IMG/VR virus record: IMGVR_UViG_3300044712_000158
Span: 1 to 45,153 of that record
DNA: 45,153 bases
Direction: 5' to 3' (one strand)
From: a virus
This document shows, piece after piece, positions 7,384 through 17,141 of this stretch (positions are counted from its first letter, which is position 1; each line of letters opens with the position of its first letter). Made by a program: the position numbers and the translations under genes. Under the pieces are notes generated by a model that saw only the letters and a program-made list of their open reading frames with translations, searched no databases and was not told where the DNA came from.

Positions 7384-7668
7384 CTATTCAGGATGAACAT
7401 GCCCGTGGATATGGTCATCCATCTCCTTCTTCATTGAGATAACAGTACTGTTGAGTATGTCAATACGTTCTGCCATCGTACCTGCATAGAAGATGGCGAA
7501 TATCACAGTGACCAACAAGGCTAATCCAATCGCAAACAATCCTTTACCGATAGCGACAATCCACTTTACATTGTTACTCAACACGCTAACAGCATTCATC
7601 AACTCCGTAGTGGCTTTAACAAACTCAGGGTGAGAAGCACACGGGCGGAAGTCATGTTCACCGTCCAT
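7384..7668 (-). CDS. Single-pass membrane protein, holin candidate
   Basis: The ATG at 7668 is chosen because AAAGGAGA lies just upstream; the longer frame to 7728 only overlaps the previous gene. The 94-aa product has a polar N-terminus, one hydrophobic helix (WIVAIGKGLFAIGLALLV and following) and a charged helical tail (AERIDILNSTVISMKKEMDD) ending in His-rich HIHGHVHPE. The layout recalls XhlA-type or other single-span lysis proteins, but no motif proves it. It overlaps the 3' end of the 507-aa gene upstream. Confidence 0.55.
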   Translation of the reverse strand: MDGEHDFRPCASHPEFVKATTELMNAVSVLSNNVKWIVAIGKGLFAIGLALLVTVIFAIFYAGTMAERIDILNSTVISMKKEMDDHIHGHVHPE

Positions 7669-9181
7669 CCTGTTCTCCTTTCTGAAGTTCTTGCTCCAGA
7701 ATGGAATCAAGATAACTCCCTCCAACATATCCTTTAGCCGTATTCTTCAGTCCAGAGCGTACTCCTTTAGACTTAATATGAGGACGAAGCTGCATGCGGT
7801 TATACAAATAACGTGCAGCTACATCTTCAATCTGTCGCATAAATACACGACCAGTGCCGATAGCTGTAGCAATACCTGCATGCCCTTTTCCTGCGAATTC
7901 AATTGCTAAGGGCAATGTAACTTGTGAGGGAATAAATTGTTCTTTAAACCTTTTCTTCACAATGTTATCCATCAGATTTGCCGCTACTGCCGTATCGTGA
8001 TACTGCTTATTAACAGGAATAATCTCGGGAACTTTAGAAGAGATCTGACGGCCCGCAGTTCTGTATCCTGCCACAGCAGCTAATGCTTCGTCCGTTGCTT
8101 TAGGATCAGGAGTTTTATTCAATTTATCCCAGTATCCTTGCAGACGTTTACCTGATAATTTTCGCCATTCATAGAATGTCTTGATAGGAATCTGATTAGG
8201 CACTGCACCATTAGTGCCGTATTTATTCACCACAAAATCCATGAAGTCGTCAGCAAGTACGTTAAAGGGTTCATCTGCAGTCAGTCCTTTAGGAGACAAC
8301 GGAGTGACCCCTTTACCTCCTTGATTCCGAATTTCGGTTACGAATTCAATGGGATCAATCATTACTCCCTGTCGTTCTGCCTCATCAATAACCGAAGTAA
8401 TCTTTGCTCCTTGACTCCTCATTTGAGCTTTAAGAGATTTAACCCCTTTACGCCCGACGCCCAAGTCTTGATCAAGCGCAATCTTCGCTGTCTGGGAAAT
8501 TAGAGAATCTTTTATATTCCCACTACCCATTGCAAGCGCATGTCTGTAAAGATACTCAGGCATAGTACTCATTCCAGGAATATTTCTCGCTGCGACTCCT
8601 GGAATATTCTCAGGATTAAGTACCATATCAATACCAGTTTTAGCTGCTGCAGGTAAGCCTGGAATTGCAGCAGCTTTACCTAGCATCGCTTTGCCTACAG
8701 GTTGTGCTATAGGCAAAAGATCAAACGCCATTCGAGCAGGATCAGTAGCGAGAGTATTCAGAATATTTTGAGTTCCACCATAGGCTTCTTTGTAATTCTG
8801 TCCAACAGCTTCAGGTAATGCCCGATAGTCGGGTTCATTAGGCTGTGGCTGAATTCCGAAAAGATCTCCAACTTTCTGTGTAGTTCCTGCCAAGAGTTGT
8901 CCCATCATAGGGATAGACTGTTCTGGATTCATGACAAACTTACCTGCCTGATCACTTTGATTCAAAAGAGAATCCATGAAGGTGTCTTTAGCAGAATTAA
9001 GTGCAGAACCTAGTGTCCACTCTTTAGAAGGAGCAGGTTGTGATCCGAGATTACGCAAAACTTCCAGTTGATCAGGATTATCTTCAAGGTATTTAAGCGC
9101 ATCTTGTGCTTCCCACGCATCAGGAACTCCCTCAAAAGGAACATCGCGTCCACCAATATTGACTAAGATAGTTTTTGCCAT
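7658..9181 (-). CDS. Putative virion/ejection protein, 507 aa
   Basis: The ATG overlaps the stop of the 432-aa gene before it (TAATG). The N-terminus (MAKTILVNIGGRDVPFEGVP) is beta-like. A long Ala/Gly- and Pro-rich middle (KAMLGKAAAIPGLPAAAK) and helical segments follow. Size, composition and position after the tail genes resemble internal or DNA-ejection proteins of podoviruses. No enzymatic motif seen. Function inferred from context only. Confidence 0.45.
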   Translation of the reverse strand: MAKTILVNIGGRDVPFEGVPDAWEAQDALKYLEDNPDQLEVLRNLGSQPAPSKEWTLGSALNSAKDTFMDSLLNQSDQAGKFVMNPEQSIPMMGQLLAGTTQKVGDLFGIQPQPNEPDYRALPEAVGQNYKEAYGGTQNILNTLATDPARMAFDLLPIAQPVGKAMLGKAAAIPGLPAAAKTGIDMVLNPENIPGVAARNIPGMSTMPEYLYRHALAMGSGNIKDSLISQTAKIALDQDLGVGRKGVKSLKAQMRSQGAKITSVIDEAERQGVMIDPIEFVTEIRNQGGKGVTPLSPKGLTADEPFNVLADDFMDFVVNKYGTNGAVPNQIPIKTFYEWRKLSGKRLQGYWDKLNKTPDPKATDEALAAVAGYRTAGRQISSKVPEIIPVNKQYHDTAVAANLMDNIVKKRFKEQFIPSQVTLPLAIEFAGKGHAGIATAIGTGRVFMRQIEDVAARYLYNRMQLRPHIKSKGVRSGLKNTAKGYVGGSYLDSILEQELQKGEQDGR

Positions 9182-10479
9182 TATTCAAATACCACCTTTC
9201 CGTCAATAATCTTTCCTCTAGGTTTAGCATCGTTTCCAGGATACAGTTTCGCCTCTTCTTTGAATGCCTTTTCCAAGCTAATTTTATCTGCAGAAGACAA
9301 GTAATAATCTCCATTCTTATCTTTAGAGATCATATTGAAGATATTAGTTTTACTCTTCGCCATATTCTGTTTAGCTTGTTCCATCAGCGCCTTATCTTCA
9401 AGAGTTAGAGTTACCTTTCCTTCCATAGATTTCAAACGATTGTAGATGTTGGCATTAGTAAAGCGTTGAAGCGCCCATTCCCTCGCCATAAGGTTAGAGT
9501 CGGACTGAAACACAGAGGGAAGGAATGCCCCAATAATATTCTGCTGTTCCTTCTCAGCCATCTGTTTGCCGGACAACTGATAAGACAAGATAATCCTTTG
9601 ATTAGCTGCATTCCTGTATGCCTCAAAATCAGGATTATCAAACATGATTGATTTGACCGTATTAAATGTTCCCTGCAAAGGACCAGTCAATTGTGGACGC
9701 CAAGTTTCCATTGCCTGCTGATTCAAATCAAGGAGATCGCGGGCGAAAGTGAGTGTAGTCCTCTCACCTTCAGTTTGTTCTCCCATAGTAACACTCGATC
9801 CACGACCATTCATTCCAGGAACAGGAATCATAGACTGTGTGCGTTGATCAAATCCCATCCATTGTTGAGAATTCTGATCATATACAAGATTAGACATGCC
9901 CTGATTAGATAGGGTCTTAATGTAGGTCTGTAATTCATCGTAGTACTGTTGTTTTTTCACAGGATCTGCAAGTATTTTAGAACGCTCAATGAGGGCGACT
10001 TTCAATTCTTCAGGATCAAACTGCGCTCCTGGATAGTATCTAGAGAGGAAGGCACCTTCATGAGTTCCTAGAGCTTCTGTCAATGAGCTAGGACCGTATT
10101 TTTTACCTGCGTTAGCTAATTGATCGTAACCTTGTCCCATCTTTAACGCGGCCTCATAGTCTCCTGCAAGCATAGACCTTTCCGCAGCAGCCTGTAACAT
10201 TCCCTCCAAAGAAATGGGAGCAGTGGGTTGTATGGGTTCAGATCCAAAAGGTTGTGGACCTTCATTCATACTCTGAAGATAGTTATCCAGAAGACCCTGA
10301 TACTGCTGCTGTTCAGAATATCTGGGAGACATTGTGGCTTCTTTGATCCTAGCTTGCCGATCAAGTTCTCTCTGCCATTCCTGCTGCTTCATTGCAGCTT
10401 CAGCTTGTCGCATTTTCAAATTCTCTTGATTCATCTGCATCTGCTGCAGACCAAGCAAAAGATCAATTGGAGATGCCAT
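9181..10479 (-). CDS. Putative internal virion / DNA-ejection protein, 432 aa
   Basis: The N-terminal 60 residues are a Gln/Met-rich amphipathic helix (LGLQQMQMNQENLKMRQAE, AAMKQQEWQRELDRQARIKE), probably a coiled coil. Further helical regions with many Gln and Ala follow. It lies in a run of three such proteins (7658-11424), which is how podovirus ejection proteins are usually grouped. A good GGAG site precedes 10479. No enzymatic domain recognised. Confidence 0.5.
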   Translation of the reverse strand: MASPIDLLLGLQQMQMNQENLKMRQAEAAMKQQEWQRELDRQARIKEATMSPRYSEQQQYQGLLDNYLQSMNEGPQPFGSEPIQPTAPISLEGMLQAAAERSMLAGDYEAALKMGQGYDQLANAGKKYGPSSLTEALGTHEGAFLSRYYPGAQFDPEELKVALIERSKILADPVKKQQYYDELQTYIKTLSNQGMSNLVYDQNSQQWMGFDQRTQSMIPVPGMNGRGSSVTMGEQTEGERTTLTFARDLLDLNQQAMETWRPQLTGPLQGTFNTVKSIMFDNPDFEAYRNAANQRIILSYQLSGKQMAEKEQQNIIGAFLPSVFQSDSNLMAREWALQRFTNANIYNRLKSMEGKVTLTLEDKALMEQAKQNMAKSKTNIFNMISKDKNGDYYLSSADKISLEKAFKEEAKLYPGNDAKPRGKIIDGKVVFE

Positions 10480-10497
10480 AGTTATATTACTCCTTTG

Positions 10498-11424
10498 TTA
10501 TCCCCCATAAGGAGAGGGAACTGCGTACATCCCTGTACCTTGTCTCGCACTACCCATGCCATTCAGCATCAATCCACCACTTGCTCCTGGATTATATGTA
10601 GAATTGAGCATTGAATTATAGTAAGGACTATTCATTACTTGGTTATTCATCTTCAATGATTGCGCTCCTGACTGTAATCCCTGCATAGAACCAGCAGCAC
10701 CAAGCCCTGCATTCAACGCATTAGAATACATCCCTTGCTGCATTCCTGCTAGTCCCTGTCCAAGATTCGTATACATTCCGGCACCAGACATCCCATTACT
10801 CGCAAGAGCAGTACCTTTATTAGCATACATTTGAGCGATGTTACCTGTGGTATCCCCATACATACTAGCAATACCCGCCAGTTGAGAAGCGTCCATTCCT
10901 GTAATCTGAGAGAGAAGCCCAAACGAATTCATCAGACGTTCTTTCTCAGACGCATCTCTATACCGATAAGCATCAGCAGCATTCGCAGACAAGGCCCGTT
11001 CTTCCTGTCCAATACCCGCAGAACTCATAAGGCTTCGTCCACCAAGGGAACGAGCAGCTTGAGCCATTCGAGTATTGCGAATGGTTTCTGCATCCATATA
11101 TTGTCGATAAGGATCATAGGCCATATCCTGTTCGGTCGGCCCTTTATAGTTGTAGTACTCCTGTTGCAGATCTCTCAGACCTTGCAAGTTCTTTCCAGAT
11201 ACGATCTCATTCATATACCTGTCCATACCTGGACGAAGCATACCTTGAAAGCCACGAAGGTCTTTAATACCAAGATCAAATCCCTTCTTGATATCTTTAC
11301 GTGCTTTCCATGTAGCATGTTTGGAATATCCCATCATGCCTTTTTGTGTATCACTTGCCCTTTTCGACCCATAGTAGGACGCTCCCGCACCTACTACACC
11401 AACAACTACAGCAGCCCAAGTCAT
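10498..11424 (-). CDS. Putative ejection protein with N-terminal membrane segment, 308 aa
   Basis: It starts with a hydrophobic Gly/Ala helix (MTWAAVVVGVVGAGASYYG) followed by charged helices. The C-terminal half is rich in Gly, Met, Ser and Asn (GMSGAGMYTNLGQGLAGMQQ). This composition is typical of pilot or ejection proteins that insert into the host envelope. AGGAGAG precedes the ATG at 11424. Comparison with P22 gp7/gp20-type proteins rests on context only. Confidence 0.55.
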   Translation of the reverse strand: MTWAAVVVGVVGAGASYYGSKRASDTQKGMMGYSKHATWKARKDIKKGFDLGIKDLRGFQGMLRPGMDRYMNEIVSGKNLQGLRDLQQEYYNYKGPTEQDMAYDPYRQYMDAETIRNTRMAQAARSLGGRSLMSSAGIGQEERALSANAADAYRYRDASEKERLMNSFGLLSQITGMDASQLAGIASMYGDTTGNIAQMYANKGTALASNGMSGAGMYTNLGQGLAGMQQGMYSNALNAGLGAAGSMQGLQSGAQSLKMNNQVMNSPYYNSMLNSTYNPGASGGLMLNGMGSARQGTGMYAVPSPYGG

Positions 11425-11425
11425 A

Positions 11426-11923
11426 TTACTCTCCTAATACCTCAGATTTCGTATGTGAAATACGGTTAATATCTTCGTATGATTTAGCAATTATTTCTTC
11501 CTCAATTTTTTCTAAGTCCTGATGTTCCGTTACATGTACCGTAATCCATACAGAATCCTCTACGGCAAATACTACACGTTTCGTTCCTGGAGCAGAAACA
11601 AACATAGCAGGAGCAGTAATTTCCTTGACTCCTTCTTCAGTAGCAACTTTAACTCTCCCCGTCATCAGGAAATTAAGGTGGGAATGTTTGTGGATCTTTC
11701 CCACAACCACTGAATTTTTCGGTAGAAAAATTTCCCTAGCATATACTTGTTCAGCAAAGGTATGAGTAAGAGGACACATTTGTTCCGTGTCTCTGCCTAT
11801 CAAAGCGCCGTCTACCTGTTTCATAGATTCTTCAAGTTGAAGAATCTGTAACCTGAAATCCGTATTATCAGGTAAGTATTCAGTTGATTCTGTGCGGCGA
11901 GACACAGGAATAAATTCGTTCAT
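11426..11923 (-). CDS. Cupin-domain protein
   Basis: A 165-aa product with a small beta-barrel cupin core: GKIHKHSHLNFLMTGRVKV (metal-type His residues and the conserved Gly) and APAMFVSAPGTKRVVFA, then WITVHVTE. Phage cupins of this kind lie among tail and fibre genes and are of unknown activity. Possible roles are small-molecule binding or a structural part of the tail. The stop abuts the next ejection protein gene. Confidence 0.7.
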   Translation of the reverse strand: MNEFIPVSRRTESTEYLPDNTDFRLQILQLEESMKQVDGALIGRDTEQMCPLTHTFAEQVYAREIFLPKNSVVVGKIHKHSHLNFLMTGRVKVATEEGVKEITAPAMFVSAPGTKRVVFAVEDSVWITVHVTEHQDLEKIEEEIIAKSYEDINRISHTKSEVLGE

Positions 11924-11931
11924 CTAGCCCC

Positions 11932-12444
11932 CTAGTTGAAGTGCATCACTATCTTAGTTAGAATATTTGTTCCAGATTCTACTGACTGTATACAATGCCC
12001 TATTTCCTTGAAATGTGTATCTTCTGTAGGGGGAGACGGAACACCAGTAAATGATTCTGCTCTTCCTGATGCAGTACCTGATACTCGAACCCAATCTCCC
12101 GCAGAAGAATCAGTACCATCTTTCAGTAATACTTCAGCAATGCCTGAGATTACAATCCGACATTTCTTACCATCCTCAATCCCATCATCATACACAGCAC
12201 CAATACAAGTAAAGCCGTTAGTGTCAGCAAGAATGAATCCTTCATCAATAGATGTAGAGGCTTGTACCAGAGTTCCTTTAACAGAAGGTGCGCCAGTATT
12301 ATTAACTAAAACTGTAAGCACACCTCCCTCTTCTGAAATCCCAGAATACAATTCATTGACTTTGCCTACTAGATCTTCTTCCCACCTGAGACGTTCATTC
12401 TCATTCTGGATGGGCCGCAGAAATCGTTTAAAAAACGGTTTCAT
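11932..12444 (-). CDS. Putative virion decoration/cement-like protein, 170 aa
   Basis: After a basic helical N-terminus the protein is beta-rich, with VKGTLVQASTSIDEGFILAD, CRIVISGIAEVLLKDG and AGDWVRVSGTASGRAES. The pattern 'quality-of-value strands plus a GDWVRVS turn' resembles DUF2190-type capsid cement proteins. Its place next to fibre genes also allows a tail accessory role. AGGAGG precedes the start. Moderate to low certainty. Confidence 0.4.
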   Translation of the reverse strand: MKPFFKRFLRPIQNENERLRWEEDLVGKVNELYSGISEEGGVLTVLVNNTGAPSVKGTLVQASTSIDEGFILADTNGFTCIGAVYDDGIEDGKKCRIVISGIAEVLLKDGTDSSAGDWVRVSGTASGRAESFTGVPSPPTEDTHFKEIGHCIQSVESGTNILTKIVMHFN

Positions 12445-12452
12445 ATTCCTCC

Positions 12453-12893
12453 TTATTTAAGGAGATCAGACGGCCACAACTGTTTCAATTCAGCAGGAGT
12501 AGCCGCTTTTGAAAGATCAAATGTGACAGGCAAATCCCTAAGTGCTTGTTTCTTCTCAGCAACTTTTTGTTTTTGTCCGGTATGCCCAGTTTCATCAGCA
12601 CGAATATACGCTGTATCAAGTTCCGTCAGTTTCAGATTACGTTCCTGCCGGATACGTTCCATCCATTCCTTCCGTGCTTTCGTCATGTCTACATGGATAC
12701 CGCCATCCTTAATTTTCCATGATGCCCTAAAAGTACGATCAATAGGAACGTCCTTCTTGTCAATGATGTGATATGGAATGTACTTCGGTACGACTCGTTC
12801 AACCATTTGTTCAAGCGTTAACTGACTCTTGGGGGATGGATAGAATACAACGACATTCCCATCAGACTCGGTATAGACGATTACTTTATCCAT
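12453..12893 (-). CDS. Fibre-associated protein (assembly-chaperone-like), 146 aa
   Basis: The ATG at 12893 overlaps the stop of the tail-fibre gene (TAATG); the longer frame to 12929 is a read-through of that gene. The C-terminal half has RADETGHTGQKQKVAEKKQALRD split by short turns, then LKQLWPSDLL. This is a common ending in small phage proteins encoded right after a tail fibre. Those often act in fibre assembly, but that role is inferred. Confidence 0.5.
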   Translation of the reverse strand: MDKVIVYTESDGNVVVFYPSPKSQLTLEQMVERVVPKYIPYHIIDKKDVPIDRTFRASWKIKDGGIHVDMTKARKEWMERIRQERNLKLTELDTAYIRADETGHTGQKQKVAEKKQALRDLPVTFDLSKAATPAELKQLWPSDLLK

Positions 12894-13759
12894 TAAGCAC
12901 CTTCCCCATTGGCAAATACTGCAACCCACAGTTCCTGCGGATTAGTGTAATACGCTGTAGAATTAGGAACAGTAGCCCACGATGCCTTGACTCTGATCAA
13001 GAAAGATCCTACTCCCTTAGCATCATTGTTTGCTTGATAGACAACGAGAGGACCGTCAACCCACGTGGCGTATTCCGATGAACTTTTTGCTGTGGCAATA
13101 ATGCCGTAATTCCCGTCATCACAATCAGTTTCCATATTGATAGTAAAGATTCCTTTACCACCATCACTGACTCCTGCGATATTATAGCTATCAAGAATAG
13201 CCGGTGCTACAGCAGGATTCTCAGTACCACCACTGAAGCATACCCACGCATGAGCAGTCCTCGTCTTGGGAAGATTAGCCTCTCGCCATACCTCTTCCGA
13301 AGCAACTTTGAGCGAAGAACCTACAGTCAGATTGTCTGTAATATCAACCGAACCGTCAATGTCAAAATCACCAGTAGCAGTAAGACCACCAGACATTACA
13401 TCACCAGTGGTGTTGACATACTGCTGATCTACAAGACGGACCCAACAACCGGCAGACAATCCAGTAACAGCAACTACATCATCATCATTACCACTTGCAC
13501 TACTAAGATCTTTGTCCCAATAGAACGTACCTGCCTTACTATCATTCGCAGACACACCACCAATCAAATGAATGATCTGGTTTGAAGTACTTCCTGCAGT
13601 AGCTTTCAGGGTAGTCAGATTTGCTACGTAACTTGCGAACAAAGACTTCAATGAACTGATTCGTGCCTTACGATCTGTCGATCCATCAATGATATACAGC
13701 CATTCAGTACCTCCGACTCCAGAGGCAGGTTCTTCAGTAAATTCTGTAACTTTTCCCAT
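12893..13759 (-). CDS. Tail fibre protein
   Basis: A 288-aa product. The N-terminal part TEWLYIIDGSTDRKARISSL is typical of the virion-attachment region of fibres. VNTTGDVMSGGLTATGDFDIDG is a classic fibre repeat, with N-T-x-G-D-x-M-x-G and D-I-x-G turns. The C-terminal 130 residues are beta-rich and end in PQELWVAVFA, probably the receptor-facing tip. It is shorter than many fibres, and a separate tailspike is encoded at 26099-27997. Confidence 0.75.
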   Translation of the reverse strand: MGKVTEFTEEPASGVGGTEWLYIIDGSTDRKARISSLKSLFASYVANLTTLKATAGSTSNQIIHLIGGVSANDSKAGTFYWDKDLSSASGNDDDVVAVTGLSAGCWVRLVDQQYVNTTGDVMSGGLTATGDFDIDGSVDITDNLTVGSSLKVASEEVWREANLPKTRTAHAWVCFSGGTENPAVAPAILDSYNIAGVSDGGKGIFTINMETDCDDGNYGIIATAKSSSEYATWVDGPLVVYQANNDAKGVGSFLIRVKASWATVPNSTAYYTNPQELWVAVFANGEGA

Positions 13760-13760
13760 A

Positions 13761-15329
13761 TTACACTCCGTAATCGAAAGTTTCTTCTAAATGCACAATC
13801 AGGATAGGAGCTTCATCAGCATGCACTATCTCCAACTGTCGTGTATAGTATTGACCATTCCTCCGCCATGCAACCCTAAAGGTACTGTTATCTACAGCAT
13901 CAATTGATCCTGCTTTCCATGCAGACCATTCAGTAGTTCCGTTATCTCTCCACCGCATATTGATAGCAATAGAACTAATCCCAGTTGTGAATGCTCCAGT
14001 ACGTTTGCATAGTAAAGTATACTTGGCAGAATGTTTATTTACAGTCTGTGTATCATGGTCAATCTGTCCTGTCCTAATAAGTGTCCTGATAGGACCAGCC
14101 TGAGCTATGCCAACTTCTTGCGCAATCGTGATCGGATTGCCGCCAACACCTAGAAGGATCTCACCACTTTGATCCAGAACATACCTATCATTCAGATTCT
14201 CTACACCGTCATAGATATAACTAGTAGAGAGTTTGTAGATATTCCCATTGGAGATGTGTCCCAACAGTCGGGTACTCCATGAATCTGAGTAAACAAGTTG
14301 TTCTCCAAACCACCGAGAATACTGTTCGTTCACAGCATCGTACACACTCCAGAATGACCAAGTGCTAGTATTGATATCATAAACGATTGTTACATCCTCA
14401 GTAGGAAGCTGTAGAATATAGAACTCTCGTCCAGCGATAGCCATATACTGCGCTCTAGCATCTGAGACTGTCGTAAGACTTTGCAAATAAGATGCAAGAC
14501 TTTGAGTATTCTCAGCAGGAAGTCGTTGGATCTTATTGCCAATCAACGTCACCAGTTGTCGAGATTCATCGAGCCAATAGAATCCATCACGACACCACAA
14601 GAATGAATCAGGTGCGCAAGTACCGATCTGCAGAGTTCCTTGTGCCAAGGGTACGAAAGGAGTTACACCATCATTAGCCCAGATCTCAAGGGTCTTGTCA
14701 CCAAGAAGATACAACAAACCATTGACTGCTGTGATCTTCCTGAGACTATCAACAGACGCCTCGGCAGTAGCAAATTCTCCTTGCCAAGTATCCGGTTCTA
14801 GTACTTCACTCCACCAGATTTGTTCTCCTGCACCTGATGCAAGATTGTTTGCAATCAGATAAGTGTCCATTGTAGTAAGGAACGATACTTGCGTAGGAGC
14901 CGCTGTTGCACTCAATGCTGCAATAGGAGATGCGGGACTCGCGGGGATCTTAAAGATCTTTCCACCATTCGCCGCATACAAATGCGTTCCATAGTCTACA
15001 AAAGATACGTTAGCACCAGAAGCAAGCGCCTGTCCAGAGACAGCATAAGGATACACATCCGAATCGTATTCATCTCCACTAACATGCTTAATCTGATAGA
15101 CATCAGTATCTGATACTGCAATCAGACAATCCTGCGTACCCCACCAATACAAACCGTCAATGCGAGAATTCGTTCCAAGGTCAATGAGGGTTTCTACACC
15201 TGGGCGTTTTCGGACATTACGAAGTTCGTCAATAAACGCATCTCGTAATTCAGCCGACAAACCACCTAATCCGTATTCATCGACATTCTTATTCGACCCA
15301 AGCCAAATAGGTATTTTTTCTGTCGGCAT
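13761..15329 (-). CDS. Tail accessory / DNA stabilisation protein, P22 gp10-like
   Basis: A 522-aa protein with beta-propeller-like repeats (DGLYWWGTQDCLIAVSDTDVYQ, written here in part; DGFYWLDESRQLVTLIG; FYILQLPTEDVTIVYD). The opening PIWLGSNKNVDEYGLGG, then a RKRPGVETL segment, matches the gp10/packaged-DNA-stabilisation family, which extends the portal-gp4 channel and closes the filled head. The order portal, scaffold, coat, gp4-like, gp10-like agrees with a P22-type module. Confidence 0.7.
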   Translation of the reverse strand: MPTEKIPIWLGSNKNVDEYGLGGLSAELRDAFIDELRNVRKRPGVETLIDLGTNSRIDGLYWWGTQDCLIAVSDTDVYQIKHVSGDEYDSDVYPYAVSGQALASGANVSFVDYGTHLYAANGGKIFKIPASPASPIAALSATAAPTQVSFLTTMDTYLIANNLASGAGEQIWWSEVLEPDTWQGEFATAEASVDSLRKITAVNGLLYLLGDKTLEIWANDGVTPFVPLAQGTLQIGTCAPDSFLWCRDGFYWLDESRQLVTLIGNKIQRLPAENTQSLASYLQSLTTVSDARAQYMAIAGREFYILQLPTEDVTIVYDINTSTWSFWSVYDAVNEQYSRWFGEQLVYSDSWSTRLLGHISNGNIYKLSTSYIYDGVENLNDRYVLDQSGEILLGVGGNPITIAQEVGIAQAGPIRTLIRTGQIDHDTQTVNKHSAKYTLLCKRTGAFTTGISSIAINMRWRDNGTTEWSAWKAGSIDAVDNSTFRVAWRRNGQYYTRQLEIVHADEAPILIVHLEETFDYGV

Positions 15330-15338
15330 AGTTTATCC

Positions 15339-16028
15339 TTACACAATAATGATTCCTTTTGGAACTACTACTTCATGCCCAACGCGCTGCTTATCCTGGG
15401 CAAGATACCTGATCTTGTGATTGCTGAACTCTTCAGCTAACAGTCCTCGCTCTTCAATAGGAAGGCGATAGGAGTTAGCAAGAAAGTAAGCAAGACCACG
15501 CTGCAGAAGAGGCAATCCCGTCACAGGAAAATTTAGCGTTTCTGAAGCATCAGTGACACTCTCGAACTGGGAGAGCGCACGAAATCGAATAGTGTACACA
15601 CCCTCCGGTATCGGATATAACGACAAGGATACAGGAGTAGTAGCGTAATTCACTACGACTGAATTGGGAATACCCATCACATTCTTCTGAGGAATATCAT
15701 CGTAATCCTCAAGGGTATATACATTTAAGGGAGTATCCTGTCCAGTTACAGGATCAGACAGGAACACACTCAGTACCTTGAGAGTATCATCTGCCAGATA
15801 ATAATCTTTAGCATTGGCGACAGTATTGAAAGACTTCAATTCATTCTTATGAACATAGATACTGTCAATCATCAGATTAGCAAGTAGCATGTTCAGCCGT
15901 AGAATAGCATCAGCCTCTTCATCTGGAGTAGGAGATTCACCAATAGCCAACGCACCGATGTCGAGCATTGCCAGTTTGATCAATTCCAATACAGTCACAT
16001 TGAATGATGTGACACCACTAGTTGCCAT
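15339..16028 (-). CDS. Head completion / tail adaptor protein, P22 gp4-like
   Basis: A 229-aa product. VLELIKLAMLDIGALAIGE followed by EADAILRLNMLLANLM is the helical start common to gp4-type adaptors. The later LPLLQRGLAYFLANSYRLPI and AEEFSNHKIRYLAQDK helices are also typical. It would bind the portal after packaging and accept the gp10-like protein encoded next. Its start overlaps the glycosyltransferase 3' end by 11 bases. Confidence 0.75.
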   Translation of the reverse strand: MATSGVTSFNVTVLELIKLAMLDIGALAIGESPTPDEEADAILRLNMLLANLMIDSIYVHKNELKSFNTVANAKDYYLADDTLKVLSVFLSDPVTGQDTPLNVYTLEDYDDIPQKNVMGIPNSVVVNYATTPVSLSLYPIPEGVYTIRFRALSQFESVTDASETLNFPVTGLPLLQRGLAYFLANSYRLPIEERGLLAEEFSNHKIRYLAQDKQRVGHEVVVPKGIIIV

Positions 16029-17121
16029 AGATAATCTCCTGAAAGGCTTGATACCACCTTAGATATTCATTGTCGATATTGAAGTTCTGTTCCACAGTTC
16101 TACGCGCTGCTTCCCCTATTTCTTTCCGTGCTTGTTCATTCTCAATCAGGAATTCAATCCCTTTGCAGAATCCTTCAACTTTATTATTCTCTACAAACAC
16201 CCCGTTAGTCCCGTCATACCATTCCTTGTAGGGGGAGACAAGAGACGTTACACTCGGAACTAACAGGGCGCTCTGCTCAATCCATTTGATGTTTGATTTA
16301 CAACTATTGAAAGTCGTATCTGCCAAAGGAATAACGGAAATATCCGCATTCATAATAGCAGTTTTGTAGGGGTATGCAGGAGTAGGAACCCATCCATGAA
16401 ACTCTACTCTGCTCTGATCCAGAGAACCTGTAACCCCTTTAAACTGTACGCCCATCATCACTAATTTAACTTGCGGATACTTATTCATGATGTAAGGAAA
16501 CACATCATTCAACAATACCACATCTTCAAAGTGAGACGATCCACCGGACCAGTACAGTCGAATCTCATCAGTATCCTTCACCAAAGGAAGTTTCTTCCAG
16601 ATATTCAAATCAACACAGTTAGGAAGAACATAAACTTTATCATTGTATTGCCGGTACACATTTGCCAATACTTCCGTAGTAACAGTGATCGCATCTGCTT
16701 TTGCTACCCCACGCTTGATTGCATCGAGTCGTGCAATATTTGCTTTCAGATCAAATGTCTCCCCATCTTTCCAGAGATGGACGACCTCCTGCTTACTATT
16801 CAAGATTTGGATTTCTTTGCATCCAAAGTCTTTGTAGTGAGGAGAGAAGGGAGATACCTCAAACATGTTATCGTCATAGTCTACAACAAATTTAATTCCG
16901 CGATCCTGAAGAACTTCCATCAATTCGATACTCTCATCTTCAGCCAATCGAGGAAACAACATCAACTGCGAAGAGACTCCTGTAACAATCTTTGAAATAG
17001 GATCTCCACGATTAATCATTAGTACATTTGTATCTGTGTGTTTTGCAACAGTTTTTACAGGAAGAGCAATCCTGTAATAACCACACGCGCCATCATCGCG
17101 CAAGAAGCTCATGATTTCCAT
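16018..17121 (-). CDS. Glycosyltransferase (GT-B, family 4-like)
   Basis: A 367-aa protein. The start at 17121 is preferred because GGGGGA lies 7 bases upstream; the frame extends to 17157 without a site. The N-terminus MEIMSFLRDDGACGYYRI recalls the substrate-binding entry of GT-B enzymes. VYVLPNCVDLNIW, then IRLYWSGGSSHFEDV and ADISVIPLADTTFNSCKSN with E280-like acidic residues, are the family 4 nucleotide-sugar region. It would move a sugar from an NDP or UDP donor. Lying between the coat and gp4-like genes, it may glycosylate a virion protein; host surface or DNA modification are alternatives. Confidence 0.75.
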   Translation of the reverse strand: MEIMSFLRDDGACGYYRIALPVKTVAKHTDTNVLMINRGDPISKIVTGVSSQLMLFPRLAEDESIELMEVLQDRGIKFVVDYDDNMFEVSPFSPHYKDFGCKEIQILNSKQEVVHLWKDGETFDLKANIARLDAIKRGVAKADAITVTTEVLANVYRQYNDKVYVLPNCVDLNIWKKLPLVKDTDEIRLYWSGGSSHFEDVVLLNDVFPYIMNKYPQVKLVMMGVQFKGVTGSLDQSRVEFHGWVPTPAYPYKTAIMNADISVIPLADTTFNSCKSNIKWIEQSALLVPSVTSLVSPYKEWYDGTNGVFVENNKVEGFCKGIEFLIENEQARKEIGEAARRTVEQNFNIDNEYLRWYQAFQEIIYGN

Positions 17122-17141
17122 AACAGTTCCCCCTAAGAACT

